64,000 nt of DNA from Myroides fluvii (GTDB taxonomy: Bacteria; Bacteroidota; Bacteroidia; Flavobacteriales; Flavobacteriaceae), in NCBI RefSeq assembly GCF_009792295.1, contig NZ_CP039934.1, positions 2,872,501 to 2,936,500 of the forward strand. The letters are read 5' to 3'. Within the stretch, counting starts at the first letter, position 1. Each line of letters opens with the position of its first letter. Made by a program: the position numbers and the translations under genes. Shown here piece after piece: positions 52,552 to 61,357 of this stretch. The notes beneath the pieces are model-generated. The model worked only from the letters and a program-made list of their open reading frames with translations. It did not search any database and was not told the DNA's origin.

Positions 52552-54054
52552 ATGGAAACAGTACATTATATAAGTTCAGATGTATTTACAATTGAAAAAT
52601 TAAATGAGATTATCACGCAAAATCAAAAGTTGGATATCTCGGAAGAAGCGCGTGCGAATATTGTCAATTGTCGTGCTTATTTGGACAATAAAATGGAAAC
52701 GCAAAAAGATCCTATTTACGGAATTAATACAGGATTTGGGTCGTTGTGTAATGTGAAAATCAACGACAGTGATTTAACAAAACTTCAAGAAAATTTGATG
52801 AAATCTCATGCTTGTGGTACGGGCGAGATAGTGCCAAATGAGATTGTGAAGATTATGTTGTTGTTAAAGGTGAAATCATTGAGTTATGGTAATTCAGGAG
52901 TTCAACTAGAAACAGTTGAGCGATTGGTGGATTTCTTTAATCACGATATTTTGCCTGTGGTATATACGCAAGGTTCTTTGGGAGCATCTGGAGATTTAGC
53001 GCCTTTGGCCCACTTAACGTTGCCTTTGATTGGAGAAGGAGAAGTGGTATATGAAGGCATTAGACAACCTGCTAGTAAAGTATTAGAGAAGATGGGATGG
53101 TCGCCCATTCAATTGAGATCAAAAGAGGGGTTAGCTTTACTGAATGGAACACAGTTTATGAGTGCTTACGGATGTTATGTAATGATTAAATCTAAGAAAA
53201 TGTCTTATTTGGCAGATTTAATCGGAGCGATTTCTTTAGAGGGGTTTGATGGAAGAATTGAACCGTTTAACGAATTGATACACCATGTAAGACCACACCG
53301 TGGACAAATTGAAACCGCTTCGTTCTTTAATGAAGTGTTGGAAGGGTCAGAATTGATTACTCGTCATAAAGAACACGTACAAGATCCGTATTCGTTTCGA
53401 TGCATCCCACAAGTACATGGTGCTTCAAAAGACGCGATTGAATATGTAGCGAAGGTGTTTAAAACGGAGATTAATTCAGTGACAGATAATCCAAATGTAT
53501 TCTATAAAGATGATTTAGTAGTGTCTGGAGGGAATTTCCATGGACAACCCTTAGCGTTGGCCTTTGATTTCTTGGGAATAGCTTTGGCGGAATTGGGTAA
53601 TATTTCTGAAAGACGTACCTATCAACTTATCTCAGGACTAAGAGGATTGCCAGCTTTCTTGGTTTCAAACCCCGGGTTAGACTCAGGTTTTATGATTCCG
53701 CAATATACAGCGGCAAGTATTGTAAGTCAAAATAAACATTTAGCGAATCCAACGAGTACAGATAGTATTGTTTCAAGTAATGGGCAAGAAGATCACGTGA
53801 GTATGGGGGCAAATGGAGCGACTAAAACACTGCGTATTATTGATAACTTGGAGCGCATTTTGGCAATTGAACTTTTTAATGCTGCTCAGGCTTTAGAGTT
53901 CAGACGTCCGGCTAAATCAAGTGAGTTTATTGAGTCGTTTATTAAGTCGTATCGCGAAGAGGTTTCTTTTGTTTCAGAAGATCGTATTTTGCATTATGAC
54001 ATTGAAAAAACAATTGCATTTTTAGGAAGCTTTCAAATTGATTTAGAAGAATAA
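52552..54054 (+). CDS. hutH: Histidine ammonia-lyase
   Basis: 500 residues. The catalytic MIO group would form from A145-S146-G147 (GASGDLAPLAH). The selectivity loop reads KSHACG with Ser-His at 85-86, as in histidine rather than phenylalanine or tyrosine ammonia-lyases. Removes ammonia from histidine to give urocanate. No hutU, hutI or hutG lies nearby, so the rest of the pathway must be elsewhere. Followed by a terminator. Confidence 0.93.
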   Translation: METVHYISSDVFTIEKLNEIITQNQKLDISEEARANIVNCRAYLDNKMETQKDPIYGINTGFGSLCNVKINDSDLTKLQENLMKSHACGTGEIVPNEIVKIMLLLKVKSLSYGNSGVQLETVERLVDFFNHDILPVVYTQGSLGASGDLAPLAHLTLPLIGEGEVVYEGIRQPASKVLEKMGWSPIQLRSKEGLALLNGTQFMSAYGCYVMIKSKKMSYLADLIGAISLEGFDGRIEPFNELIHHVRPHRGQIETASFFNEVLEGSELITRHKEHVQDPYSFRCIPQVHGASKDAIEYVAKVFKTEINSVTDNPNVFYKDDLVVSGGNFHGQPLALAFDFLGIALAELGNISERRTYQLISGLRGLPAFLVSNPGLDSGFMIPQYTAASIVSQNKHLANPTSTDSIVSSNGQEDHVSMGANGATKTLRIIDNLERILAIELFNAAQALEFRRPAKSSEFIESFIKSYREEVSFVSEDRILHYDIEKTIAFLGSFQIDLEE

Positions 54055-54080
54055 TATCGTTTTTTTAAAACCGTTTATAT

Positions 54081-54125
54081 AAAAGCTACATCTTTTTCTA
54101 AAAAAGAGATGTGGCTTTTTATTAT
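54081..54125 (+). terminator. Terminator after hutH
   Basis: Imperfect hairpin, left arm 54081-54097 (AAAAGCTACATC...) and right arm from 54101 (…GATGTGGCTTTT), then T5. Confidence 0.7.
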
Positions 54126-54130
54126 ATTGT

Positions 54131-54138
54131 TATCTTTG
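54131..54138 (+). promoter_or_regulatory. -7 element of the HD phosphohydrolase gene
   Basis: TATCTTTG, transcription start expected near 54145; leader of about 25 nt to the TTG start. Confidence 0.5.
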
Positions 54139-54169
54139 TTTTTATGTAGTACAAAATAATTTATCATCG

Positions 54170-55408
54170 TTGATTACAAGCAATAAATTAAAAATACTGA
54201 ACGATCCAATTTATGGATTTATATCTATTCCCAATTCATTTGTTTATGATTTGATAGAACATCCTTATTTTCAGAGGTTAAGAAGGATTTCTCAAATGGG
54301 AGTGTCTTATTTGGTCTATCCAGGGGCACATCATACCCGCTTTCACCACGCTTTAGGATGTATGCATTTGATGCAAAAAGCAGTACAAGTATTGCGTTTT
54401 AAAAACATCGCCATTTCAGAAGAAGAAGAAACCGCTTTATATGTTGCTATTTTGTTGCATGATATAGGACATGGGCCTTTTTCTCATGCAATGGAAGAAA
54501 GTATTGTAGAAGGCGTACATCACGAGGCCATTTCCCTTTATTTTATGCACCAATTAAACAGAGAATTTAAGGGTAAACTCGATTTGGCAATTCAAATTTT
54601 CAAAGGAGAATATCACCGTCAATTTATGTTGCAATTGATTTCAAGTCAATTGGATATGGATCGTATGGATTATTTGAAAAGAGATAGCTTTTACAGCGGG
54701 GTTGCCGAAGGAGATATTAATTCAGAACGATTGATTCAAATGCTCAATGTGGTTGATGATCAATTAGTCGTGGAAGAAAAAGGCATTTACTCTGTAGAAA
54801 TGTTTTTAGTAGGTCGCCGTTTGATGTATTGGCAGGCTTATTTACACAAAACCAGTGTATGTGCTGAATTGATATTGGTGCGCATTCTAAAGAGAGCCAA
54901 AGAATTAGTAAGTAAAGGAACACAACTGTGGGGAAGTCAAGCCCTGTTGTTTTTCTTAGAACACAAAGGAGAATTTGAAGATTTTGAACAAACGGCTTTG
55001 AGTCAGTTTGCTTTGCTAGATGATTCAGATATCGTTAGCGCATTAAAATCGTGGCAGTTTCACGACGATTTTGTCTTGTCTCAGCTGAGTAAGATGATTG
55101 TCAATCGAAAATTGTTGCGCATAGAAATTATAGAAGACAAGAAATTAGTAAAAGAAAAATTGAAAAAACGCTTAGAAGACGTTCAAGCCAAAAATAAAAT
55201 TTCGGCAGAATGGGCGAGCTACTTTGTTTTTAAGGGAAAGGTTAGGAATCAAGCTTATAGCAAGGATAAAGAGCCAATTATGATTGTGAGAAAAGACGGA
55301 CAAGTTGCGGATGTTTTATCCGTTTCGGATCAATTAAATCTCAAAGCATTAACTAAACCCGTGACAAAGCACTTTCTTTGTTATCCAAAAAGCGTTTTTG
55401 AAAGTTAA
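54170..55408 (+). CDS. HD-domain phosphohydrolase, TTG start
   Basis: 412 residues of the HD superfamily, related to dNTP triphosphohydrolases. Metal ligands: H (RFHHALGCMHLM), the HD pair in LLHDIGHGPFSHAME, and D in SSQLDMDRMDYLKRDSF. The N-terminus NKLKILNDPIYGFISIP is the family start, preceded by MITS encoded from TTG 54170; no ATG fits. Cytoplasmic; may act on dNTP or a related nucleotide. It lies 30 bases before lpxD with an independent promoter for that gene. Confidence 0.9.
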   Translation: MITSNKLKILNDPIYGFISIPNSFVYDLIEHPYFQRLRRISQMGVSYLVYPGAHHTRFHHALGCMHLMQKAVQVLRFKNIAISEEEETALYVAILLHDIGHGPFSHAMEESIVEGVHHEAISLYFMHQLNREFKGKLDLAIQIFKGEYHRQFMLQLISSQLDMDRMDYLKRDSFYSGVAEGDINSERLIQMLNVVDDQLVVEEKGIYSVEMFLVGRRLMYWQAYLHKTSVCAELILVRILKRAKELVSKGTQLWGSQALLFFLEHKGEFEDFEQTALSQFALLDDSDIVSALKSWQFHDDFVLSQLSKMIVNRKLLRIEIIEDKKLVKEKLKKRLEDVQAKNKISAEWASYFVFKGKVRNQAYSKDKEPIMIVRKDGQVADVLSVSDQLNLKALTKPVTKHFLCYPKSVFES

Positions 55409-55425
55409 TTTTCAATTATATTTTA

Positions 55426-55433
55426 TATTTTTG
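55426..55433 (+). promoter_or_regulatory. -7 element of the lpxD cluster
   Basis: TATTTTTG ending only five bases before ATG 55439; if used, the lpxD message would have little or no leader. Confidence 0.45.
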
Positions 55434-55438
55434 CGGTG

Positions 55439-56455
55439 ATGAAAATAACAGTAGAACAAATAGCGTCAGTATTAGGAGGGGAAATAGTTGGGAATCCTCA
55501 AGAAGAGGTATCTACATTAGCTAAAATTGAAGAGGGTGCAAAAGGCTCTATTTCGTTTTTAGCCAATCCAAAATATGCCCACTATATCTATACCACTAAA
55601 GCATCGGTTGTCATTGTAAATAAAACATTTGAACCCGAACATGAAGTAGAGGCAACATTAATTAAAGTTGATGATGCATATAAAGCTTTTTCAAAACTCT
55701 TGGAATATTATAACCAAGTGAAGTTGATGAAATCAGGTATTGAACAACCTAGTGTGATTTCTGAAGGAGCAACTTATGGAACGGATTTGTACTTGGGAAG
55801 CTTTTGCTACGTAGGAAAAAATACAAAAATCGGGAATAACGTAAAAGTTTATCCCAATACGTTTATTGGTGATAATGTTGTGATTGGCGATCATACTGTT
55901 CTGTTTGCAGGTGTGCGTATCTATTCTGAATCAATTATCGGATCAGGCTGTACACTGCATGCGGGAACTATTGTCGGATCGGATGGATTTGGTTTTGCAC
56001 CTAATGGTGATGGTACCTATAGTAAAGTGCCTCAAATAGGAAATGTTATTATCGAGGATAATGTGGAGATTGGTGCTGCAACTACCATTGATCGCGCTAC
56101 ATTAGGGTCGACAATTATCCGTAAAGGGGTGAAGTTAGACAATCAAATTCAAATTGCTCATAACGTTGAAATAGGAGAAAATACCGTGATTGCTTCTCAA
56201 ACAGGAGTAGCAGGATCAACGAAAATTGGCAAGAATTGCATGATTGGAGGACAAGTTGGAATTGTAGGCCACTTGACCATTGGAGATAATGTGAAAATTC
56301 AAGCACAATCGGGTGTTACAAAGAATTTAGAATCTAATATTGCTGTTCAAGGATCACCGGCTATCGGACATACTGATTTTCTGAAATCATATAGTCATTT
56401 TAGAAATCTGCCGAAAATCGTAGATGATTTAGAAGAGCTGAAGAACGAAAAATAA
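55439..56455 (+). CDS. lpxD: UDP-3-O-acylglucosamine N-acyltransferase
   Basis: 338 residues; third step of lipid A synthesis. N-terminal uridine-binding domain (1-100), left-handed beta-helix of hexapeptides (GDNVVIGDHTV), and the catalytic His in QIAHNVEIGENT. SDGFGFAPNGDG is the expected fatty-acyl pocket. It starts at ATG 55439 (a GTG one codon earlier is unnecessary). First gene of a cluster with lpxC-fabZ, lpxA, efp and a second lpxD-like gene. Confidence 0.95.
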   Translation: MKITVEQIASVLGGEIVGNPQEEVSTLAKIEEGAKGSISFLANPKYAHYIYTTKASVVIVNKTFEPEHEVEATLIKVDDAYKAFSKLLEYYNQVKLMKSGIEQPSVISEGATYGTDLYLGSFCYVGKNTKIGNNVKVYPNTFIGDNVVIGDHTVLFAGVRIYSESIIGSGCTLHAGTIVGSDGFGFAPNGDGTYSKVPQIGNVIIEDNVEIGAATTIDRATLGSTIIRKGVKLDNQIQIAHNVEIGENTVIASQTGVAGSTKIGKNCMIGGQVGIVGHLTIGDNVKIQAQSGVTKNLESNIAVQGSPAIGHTDFLKSYSHFRNLPKIVDDLEELKNEK

Positions 56456-56485
56456 TAACCTATCGAAATACAAAAAGATTTTATT

Positions 56486-57877
56486 ATGGTTAAGCAAAAA
56501 ACCATCCAAAGTGAAGTTACCTTAGAAGGAGTTGGATTACACACAGGACAAAATGTTGTTATGACATTGAAACCTGCGCCAATTAACAACGGGTTTACTT
56601 TTGTTAGAGTGGATTTAGAAGGGCATCCTGTTATTGAAGCAGATGCAAATTATGTTGTTAATACACAACGAGGTACAAACTTAGAGAAAAAAGGAGTTCG
56701 CGTTCAAACTACAGAACACGTTTTGGCTGCTTTTGTAGGGTGCGATCTTGATAACGTGATTGTTGAGCTAAATGCTTCTGAACCGCCGATTATGGATGGA
56801 TCTTCCAAGTATTTTGTTGAAGCTGTTGAAGAAGCAGGTATTGTTGAGCAAGATGCTGAACGTGAGGAATACATCGTGAAAGAGGTGATTTCTTATGTAG
56901 ATGAAGCAACAGGTAGTGAAATCATTGTAATGCCAGCAGATAGTTACCAAGTAACGACAATGGTAGATTTCGGTACGAAAGTTTTAGGAACACAAAACGC
57001 TACTTTAAAAGATATGAATGACTTTAAAGTGGAGATTTCTGAGGCGCGTACGTTCAGTTTTTTACATGAATTAGAGGCTTTGTTAGCTAATGGATTAATT
57101 AAAGGTGGCGATTTAAATAATGCGATTGTTTATGTTGATAAAGAAATATCTACAGAAACAATGGGGCATTTGAAAAAAGCTTTCGGTAAAGAGGAAATCA
57201 GTGTAAAACCCAACGGTGTTTTAGATAACCTAACTTTACATTATCCAAATGAAGCTGCAAGACATAAATTATTAGATGTTATTGGAGATTTAGCTTTGAT
57301 TGGAACTCGTATTAGAGGAAAAGTGATTGCGAATAAACCAGGACACGCTATTAATACAGGGTTCGCGAAAAAAATGTCGAAAATTATTCGCAATGAAAAG
57401 CGCAACCAAGTGCCTATGTATGATTTACATCAAGAACCTTTGATGGATATCGTTAAAATTATGGAGTTTTTACCGCATAGACCTCCGTTTTTGTTGGTAG
57501 ATAAGATTTTAGAGATGTCAGAAAATCACGTAGTAGGATTGAAAAATGTGACTATGAATGAGTCTTTCTTCATAGGACATTTCCCAGGAGCACCAGTTAT
57601 GCCTGGTGTGTTAATCTGTGAGGCAATGGCTCAATCAGGGGGGATTTTAATTCTAAGTACAGTTCCGGATCCGGAAAATTACCTAACATATTTTATGAAA
57701 ATGGATAATGTGAAATTTAAAAATAAAGTAACTCCAGGGGATACTTTGATTTTTAAATTAGAGCTAATTACACCTATTCGTCGTGGAATATGTCATATGC
57801 AAGGTTATGCTTACGCGAATGGAAAGTTAGTTGCGGAAGCTGAGCTAATGGCTCAAATATCAAAAGTTAAAAATTAA
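56486..57877 (+). CDS. lpxC-fabZ: Bifunctional LpxC deacetylase / FabZ dehydratase
   Basis: 463 residues. Residues 1-300 are UDP-3-O-acyl-GlcNAc deacetylase with the zinc motifs TTEHVLAAF and HYPNEAARHKLLDVIGD; 315-463 are 3-hydroxyacyl-ACP dehydratase with LPHRPPFLLVD and GHFPGAPVMPGVLICEAMAQ (His and Glu catalytic). The fusion is a known hallmark of Bacteroidetes and couples lipid A deacetylation to fatty acid synthesis, both of which draw on 3-hydroxyacyl-ACP. Starts 30 bases after lpxD. Confidence 0.97.
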   Translation: MVKQKTIQSEVTLEGVGLHTGQNVVMTLKPAPINNGFTFVRVDLEGHPVIEADANYVVNTQRGTNLEKKGVRVQTTEHVLAAFVGCDLDNVIVELNASEPPIMDGSSKYFVEAVEEAGIVEQDAEREEYIVKEVISYVDEATGSEIIVMPADSYQVTTMVDFGTKVLGTQNATLKDMNDFKVEISEARTFSFLHELEALLANGLIKGGDLNNAIVYVDKEISTETMGHLKKAFGKEEISVKPNGVLDNLTLHYPNEAARHKLLDVIGDLALIGTRIRGKVIANKPGHAINTGFAKKMSKIIRNEKRNQVPMYDLHQEPLMDIVKIMEFLPHRPPFLLVDKILEMSENHVVGLKNVTMNESFFIGHFPGAPVMPGVLICEAMAQSGGILILSTVPDPENYLTYFMKMDNVKFKNKVTPGDTLIFKLELITPIRRGICHMQGYAYANGKLVAEAELMAQISKVKN

Positions 57878-57888
57878 ATATAAATAGT

Positions 57889-58674
57889 ATGAATCAGCCT
57901 TTAGCATATGTTCATCCAGGAGCGAAAATAGCTAGAAATGTCGTAATAGAACCATTTACTACGATTCATAATAATGTGGAAATTGGCGAAGGAACTTGGA
58001 TTGGTTCTAACGTAACCATTATGGAAGGAGCGCGTATCGGAAAAAACTGTAAGATTTTTCCTGGCGCCGTAATTTCTGCCGAACCACAGGATTTAAAATT
58101 TGAAGGTGAAGTTACTACTGTTGAGATAGGGGATAACACAACTATTCGTGAATGTGTAACCATCAACAGAGGAACAAGAGATAGATATAAAACCGTAATT
58201 GGTAAAAACTGCCTAATTCAAGCTTATAGCCATATTGCGCACGATTGTATTATTGGAGATAACTGTATCTTCTCAAACTCAAGTACTTTGGCTGGACACG
58301 TGACAGTTGGGGATTACGTTGTGTTAGCAGGGCTAGTTGCAGTACACCAATTCTGTACCATTGGATCACATTCTTTTGTAACAGGTGGTACTTTAGTTCG
58401 CAAGGACGTGCCTCCTTATATCAAGGCTGCAAGAGAACCAATTTCTTATGCGGGTATTAACTCAGTTGGTCTGCGTAGAAGAGGGTATGAACCAGAAAAA
58501 ATTAGAGAAATTCAAGAAATTTATAGAATTTTATTTCAAAAGAACTATAATACAAGTCAAGCACTCGAAATTATAGAAACAGAAATGGAAGCAACTCCAG
58601 AACGAGATGAAATTTTGATGTTCGTACGCAATAGTTCAAGAGGAATTATGCGTGGGTATTCAGGAATGTATTAA
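57889..58674 (+). CDS. lpxA: UDP-N-acetylglucosamine acyltransferase
   Basis: 261 residues, first acyl transfer of lipid A synthesis. Hexapeptide left-handed beta-helix with the catalytic His in YSHIAHDC (HIAHDCIIGDN), HQFCTIG and the C-terminal helical bundle. Normal length. Starts 11 bases after the lpxC-fabZ stop, so co-translated within the cluster. Confidence 0.96.
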   Translation: MNQPLAYVHPGAKIARNVVIEPFTTIHNNVEIGEGTWIGSNVTIMEGARIGKNCKIFPGAVISAEPQDLKFEGEVTTVEIGDNTTIRECVTINRGTRDRYKTVIGKNCLIQAYSHIAHDCIIGDNCIFSNSSTLAGHVTVGDYVVLAGLVAVHQFCTIGSHSFVTGGTLVRKDVPPYIKAAREPISYAGINSVGLRRRGYEPEKIREIQEIYRILFQKNYNTSQALEIIETEMEATPERDEILMFVRNSSRGIMRGYSGMY

Positions 58675-58698
58675 TAATATAATAAAGATTTAGAAAAA

Positions 58699-59265
58699 AT
58701 GGCAACAACTTCAGATATCAGAAATGGTTTGTGTATTCGTCATAATAACGATATTTACAAAATCACAGAATTTTTACACGTTAAACCAGGAAAAGGACCA
58801 GCATTTGTTAGAACAAAAATGAAGAGTTTGACAAATGGAAAAGTATTAGAAAATACATTTTCTGCAGGGCACAAAATTGAAACGGTTCGTGTTGAAACAC
58901 ATAAATTCCAATATTTATACCCAGAAGGTGATCAGTTTCATTTCATGAACGTTGAATCGTATGAACAAATTACGTTGCTAAAAGATATTTTGGATGCTCC
59001 TGAATTATTAAAAGAAGGAGAAATGGTAATGGTTCAAATTAATACAGATACGGATTTACCTCTTGCTGTTGATATGCCAGCTTCTGTAATCTTAGAAGTA
59101 ACATACGCTGAGCCAGGTGTAAAAGGAAATACTGCAACGAATGCTACTAAACCAGCTACAGTTGAAACAGGAGCTTCTGTAAACGTGCCGTTATTTATCA
59201 ACGAAGGGGATAAAATCAAAATTGATACGGCTACAGGTTCTTATATTGAGCGTATCAAAGAATAG
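58699..59265 (+). CDS. efp: Translation elongation factor P
   Basis: 188 residues; rescues ribosomes stalled at consecutive prolines. Three beta-barrel domains; the loop that reaches the peptidyl-transferase centre is KPGKGPAF with K32 at the tip, the residue modified in many bacteria (PoxA/EpmA or another enzyme; none is encoded here). Normal length. It lies 24 bases after lpxA and 14 before lpxD2, apparently in the same operon. Confidence 0.96.
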   Translation: MATTSDIRNGLCIRHNNDIYKITEFLHVKPGKGPAFVRTKMKSLTNGKVLENTFSAGHKIETVRVETHKFQYLYPEGDQFHFMNVESYEQITLLKDILDAPELLKEGEMVMVQINTDTDLPLAVDMPASVILEVTYAEPGVKGNTATNATKPATVETGASVNVPLFINEGDKIKIDTATGSYIERIKE

Positions 59266-59279
59266 TTGAAGTAGAGCAG

Positions 59280-60224
59280 ATGCGTTTTTCAAAAGTTCAA
59301 GACTTACAAACGATAGCCGATATAATCGGTTGTACATTCGTCGGATCCGCGGATTTTCCTGTGTACGGAATGAATGAAATTCACGTCGTACAAGAGGGAG
59401 AGATTGTATTTGTGGACCATCCCAAATACTATGATAAAGCCTTAAATTCGAACGCAACCATTATCCTTATCAACAAGGATGTGGAATGTCCAGAAGGAAA
59501 AGCTTTGTTAATCTCAGACGATCCATTTAGGGATTTTAATAAGTTGTCAACTTATTTTAATCCATTCAAACCCGCTACACAATTACAAGCAAAAGATGCA
59601 GTGATTGGAGAAGGAACAGTTATTCAACCAGGTGCTTTCGTTGGTAACAACGTAGTAATTGGAAAGAACTGTTTGATTCATCCTACTGTTGTAATCTACG
59701 ATGGTACAGTGATTGGAGATAACGTAGTAATCCATGCAGGTTCAATCCTGGGTGCGGATGCGTTCTACTACAAAAAGAGACCTGAGGGATTTGATCCCTT
59801 GATTTCTTGTGGTAGAGTAGTAATTGAAGATAACGTAGGAATCGGAGCAGCTTGTACGATTGATCGCGGGGTAACAGGGGATACTACAATCAAAGAAGGT
59901 GCTAAAATTGACAATCAAGTGCATATTGGACACGATACCGTTATTGGTAGGCGTTGTTTGATTGCAGCTCAAACAGGAATTGCTGGATGTGTAGTGATTG
60001 AAGATGAAGTAACGCTTTGGGGGCAAGTAGGAACAACTAGTGGAATTACAATTGGCGCAAAAGCTGTTGTTCTAGCACAATCTGGAGTTTCTAAGAGTTT
60101 AGAAGGGGGCAAAGTTTATTTTGGTTCTCCTGCTGAAGAGGCTAGAGATAAAATGAAACAGTTAGCCAATACCAAGAGAATACCATCTATTTTAGAAGAT
60201 CTAAAGCGATTAGAGCATAAATAG
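59280..60224 (+). CDS. Second LpxD-like acyltransferase
   Basis: 314 residues, a divergent LpxD paralogue. The uridine-binding N-domain (VGSADFPVYGMNEIHVV) and the beta-helix are present, with the His in VHIGHDTVIG in the catalytic position. The acyl-pocket segment differs: GADAFYYKKRPEG replaces SDGFGFAPNGDG of the first LpxD. It may accept a different acyl chain or substrate, inferred from this change. Distinct from the first copy throughout, so an old paralogue. Starts 14 bases after efp. Confidence 0.88.
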   Translation: MRFSKVQDLQTIADIIGCTFVGSADFPVYGMNEIHVVQEGEIVFVDHPKYYDKALNSNATIILINKDVECPEGKALLISDDPFRDFNKLSTYFNPFKPATQLQAKDAVIGEGTVIQPGAFVGNNVVIGKNCLIHPTVVIYDGTVIGDNVVIHAGSILGADAFYYKKRPEGFDPLISCGRVVIEDNVGIGAACTIDRGVTGDTTIKEGAKIDNQVHIGHDTVIGRRCLIAAQTGIAGCVVIEDEVTLWGQVGTTSGITIGAKAVVLAQSGVSKSLEGGKVYFGSPAEEARDKMKQLANTKRIPSILEDLKRLEHK

Positions 60225-60311
60225 AATAGAGGGATAAGAGTAGATAATTAATCGTTAGGCTTATTTAACGAAGATTGCAACTAAAAAGTTTCAAAGCTGA
60301 TTAGAATTGTT

Positions 60312-60319
60312 TATTTTTG
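60312..60319 (+). promoter_or_regulatory. -7 element of sucD
   Basis: TATTTTTG, 37 bases before ATG 60357. Confidence 0.45.
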
Positions 60320-60356
60320 TAGGAAGTAAGTTTTAAAAATAAATAAAAACAAGATC

Positions 60357-61229
60357 ATGAGTGTTTTAGTAAATAAAGATTCAAAAATAATCGTTCAAGG
60401 ATTTACTGGAAGCGAAGGTACTTTTCATGCTTCTCAGATGATTGAATACGGTACAAACGTTGTAGGTGGTGTAACTCCAGGAAAAGGTGGAACAACCCAT
60501 TTAGATCGTCCAGTATTTAATACAGTATCGGATGCTGTTGAAAAAGCTGGTGCAGATACATCAATCATTTTTGTACCGCCTGCATTTGCTGCAGACGCTA
60601 TTATGGAAGCTGCAGACGCTGGTATCAAAGTAATTATTTGTATTACTGAAGGTATTCCAGTAGCTGATATGATTAAAGCTTATGATTACATTCAAGGAAG
60701 AGACTGTAGATTAGTTGGTCCTAACTGTCCAGGAGTAATTACTCCAGGTGAAGCCAAAGTTGGTATTATGCCAGGTTTCGTATTCAAAAAAGGAACAGTA
60801 GGGATTGTATCTAAATCGGGAACTTTAACTTATGAAGCTGCTGACCAAGTAGTAAAAGAAGGTTTAGGTATCACTACAGCTATCGGAATTGGTGGAGATC
60901 CAATCATTGGAACTACAACAAAAGAAGCAGTACAATTATTAATGGCTGACCCAGAAACAAAAGCAATCATTATGATTGGTGAAATTGGAGGACAGTTAGA
61001 AGCTGATGCTGCAAGATGGATTAAAGAAGATGGAAACAAAAAACCAGTTATTGGATTCATCGCTGGAGAAACTGCACCAGTAGGTAGAACAATGGGCCAC
61101 GCAGGTGCTATTGTTGGTGGAGCAGATGATACAGCTGCTGCTAAGAAAAGAATCATGAGAGAATGTGGAATCCACGTAGTTGATTCTCCTGCTGAAATCG
61201 GGAAAAAAGTAAAAGAAGTTTTAGGATAA
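60357..61229 (+). CDS. sucD: Succinyl-CoA synthetase alpha subunit
   Basis: 290 residues; the CoA-binding, phosphohistidine-carrying subunit of the TCA cycle enzyme. [18 protein letters not shown] is the CoA-binding fold, GPNCPGVI the usual middle motif, and the phosphorylated His lies in TMGHAGAI near residue 244. The beta subunit (sucC) is not adjacent. Own promoter; strong terminator follows. Confidence 0.96.
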   Translation: MSVLVNKDSKIIVQGFTGSEGTFHASQMIEYGTNVVGGVTPGKGGTTHLDRPVFNTVSDAVEKAGADTSIIFVPPAFAADAIMEAADAGIKVIICITEGIPVADMIKAYDYIQGRDCRLVGPNCPGVITPGEAKVGIMPGFVFKKGTVGIVSKSGTLTYEAADQVVKEGLGITTAIGIGGDPIIGTTTKEAVQLLMADPETKAIIMIGEIGGQLEADAARWIKEDGNKKPVIGFIAGETAPVGRTMGHAGAIVGGADDTAAAKKRIMRECGIHVVDSPAEIGKKVKEVLG

Positions 61230-61247
61230 TATCCTAGATTCAAATAT

Positions 61248-61281
61248 AAAAAAAGCCACATCGTTTGATGTGGCTTTTTTT
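61248..61281 (+). terminator. Terminator after sucD
   Basis: 15-base perfect arms (61248-61262 and 61267-61281), loop GTTT, stem GCCACATC/GATGTGGC. Confidence 0.9.
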
Positions 61282-61328
61282 ATTGTTTGTTGTTTGATGA
61301 GACACAACAGTGGATACACAACAAACAA

Positions 61329-61356
61329 AAAAAAGCGGTCAAATGACCGCTTTTTT
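61329..61356 (-). terminator. Terminator of pheT
   Basis: Arms 61329-61340 and 61345-61356, stem AGCGGTC/GACCGCT, loop AAAT, T8 on the minus strand. Confidence 0.85.
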
Positions 61357-61357
61357 A

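Noticed and set aside
61282..61328. TTGTTTGTTGTTTG run as a further copy of the dispersed repeat
   Set aside because: It resembles the 7-base tandem repeat but lacks the TTGTGAGG and ACTTCACAA ends, so it is only low-complexity similarity.
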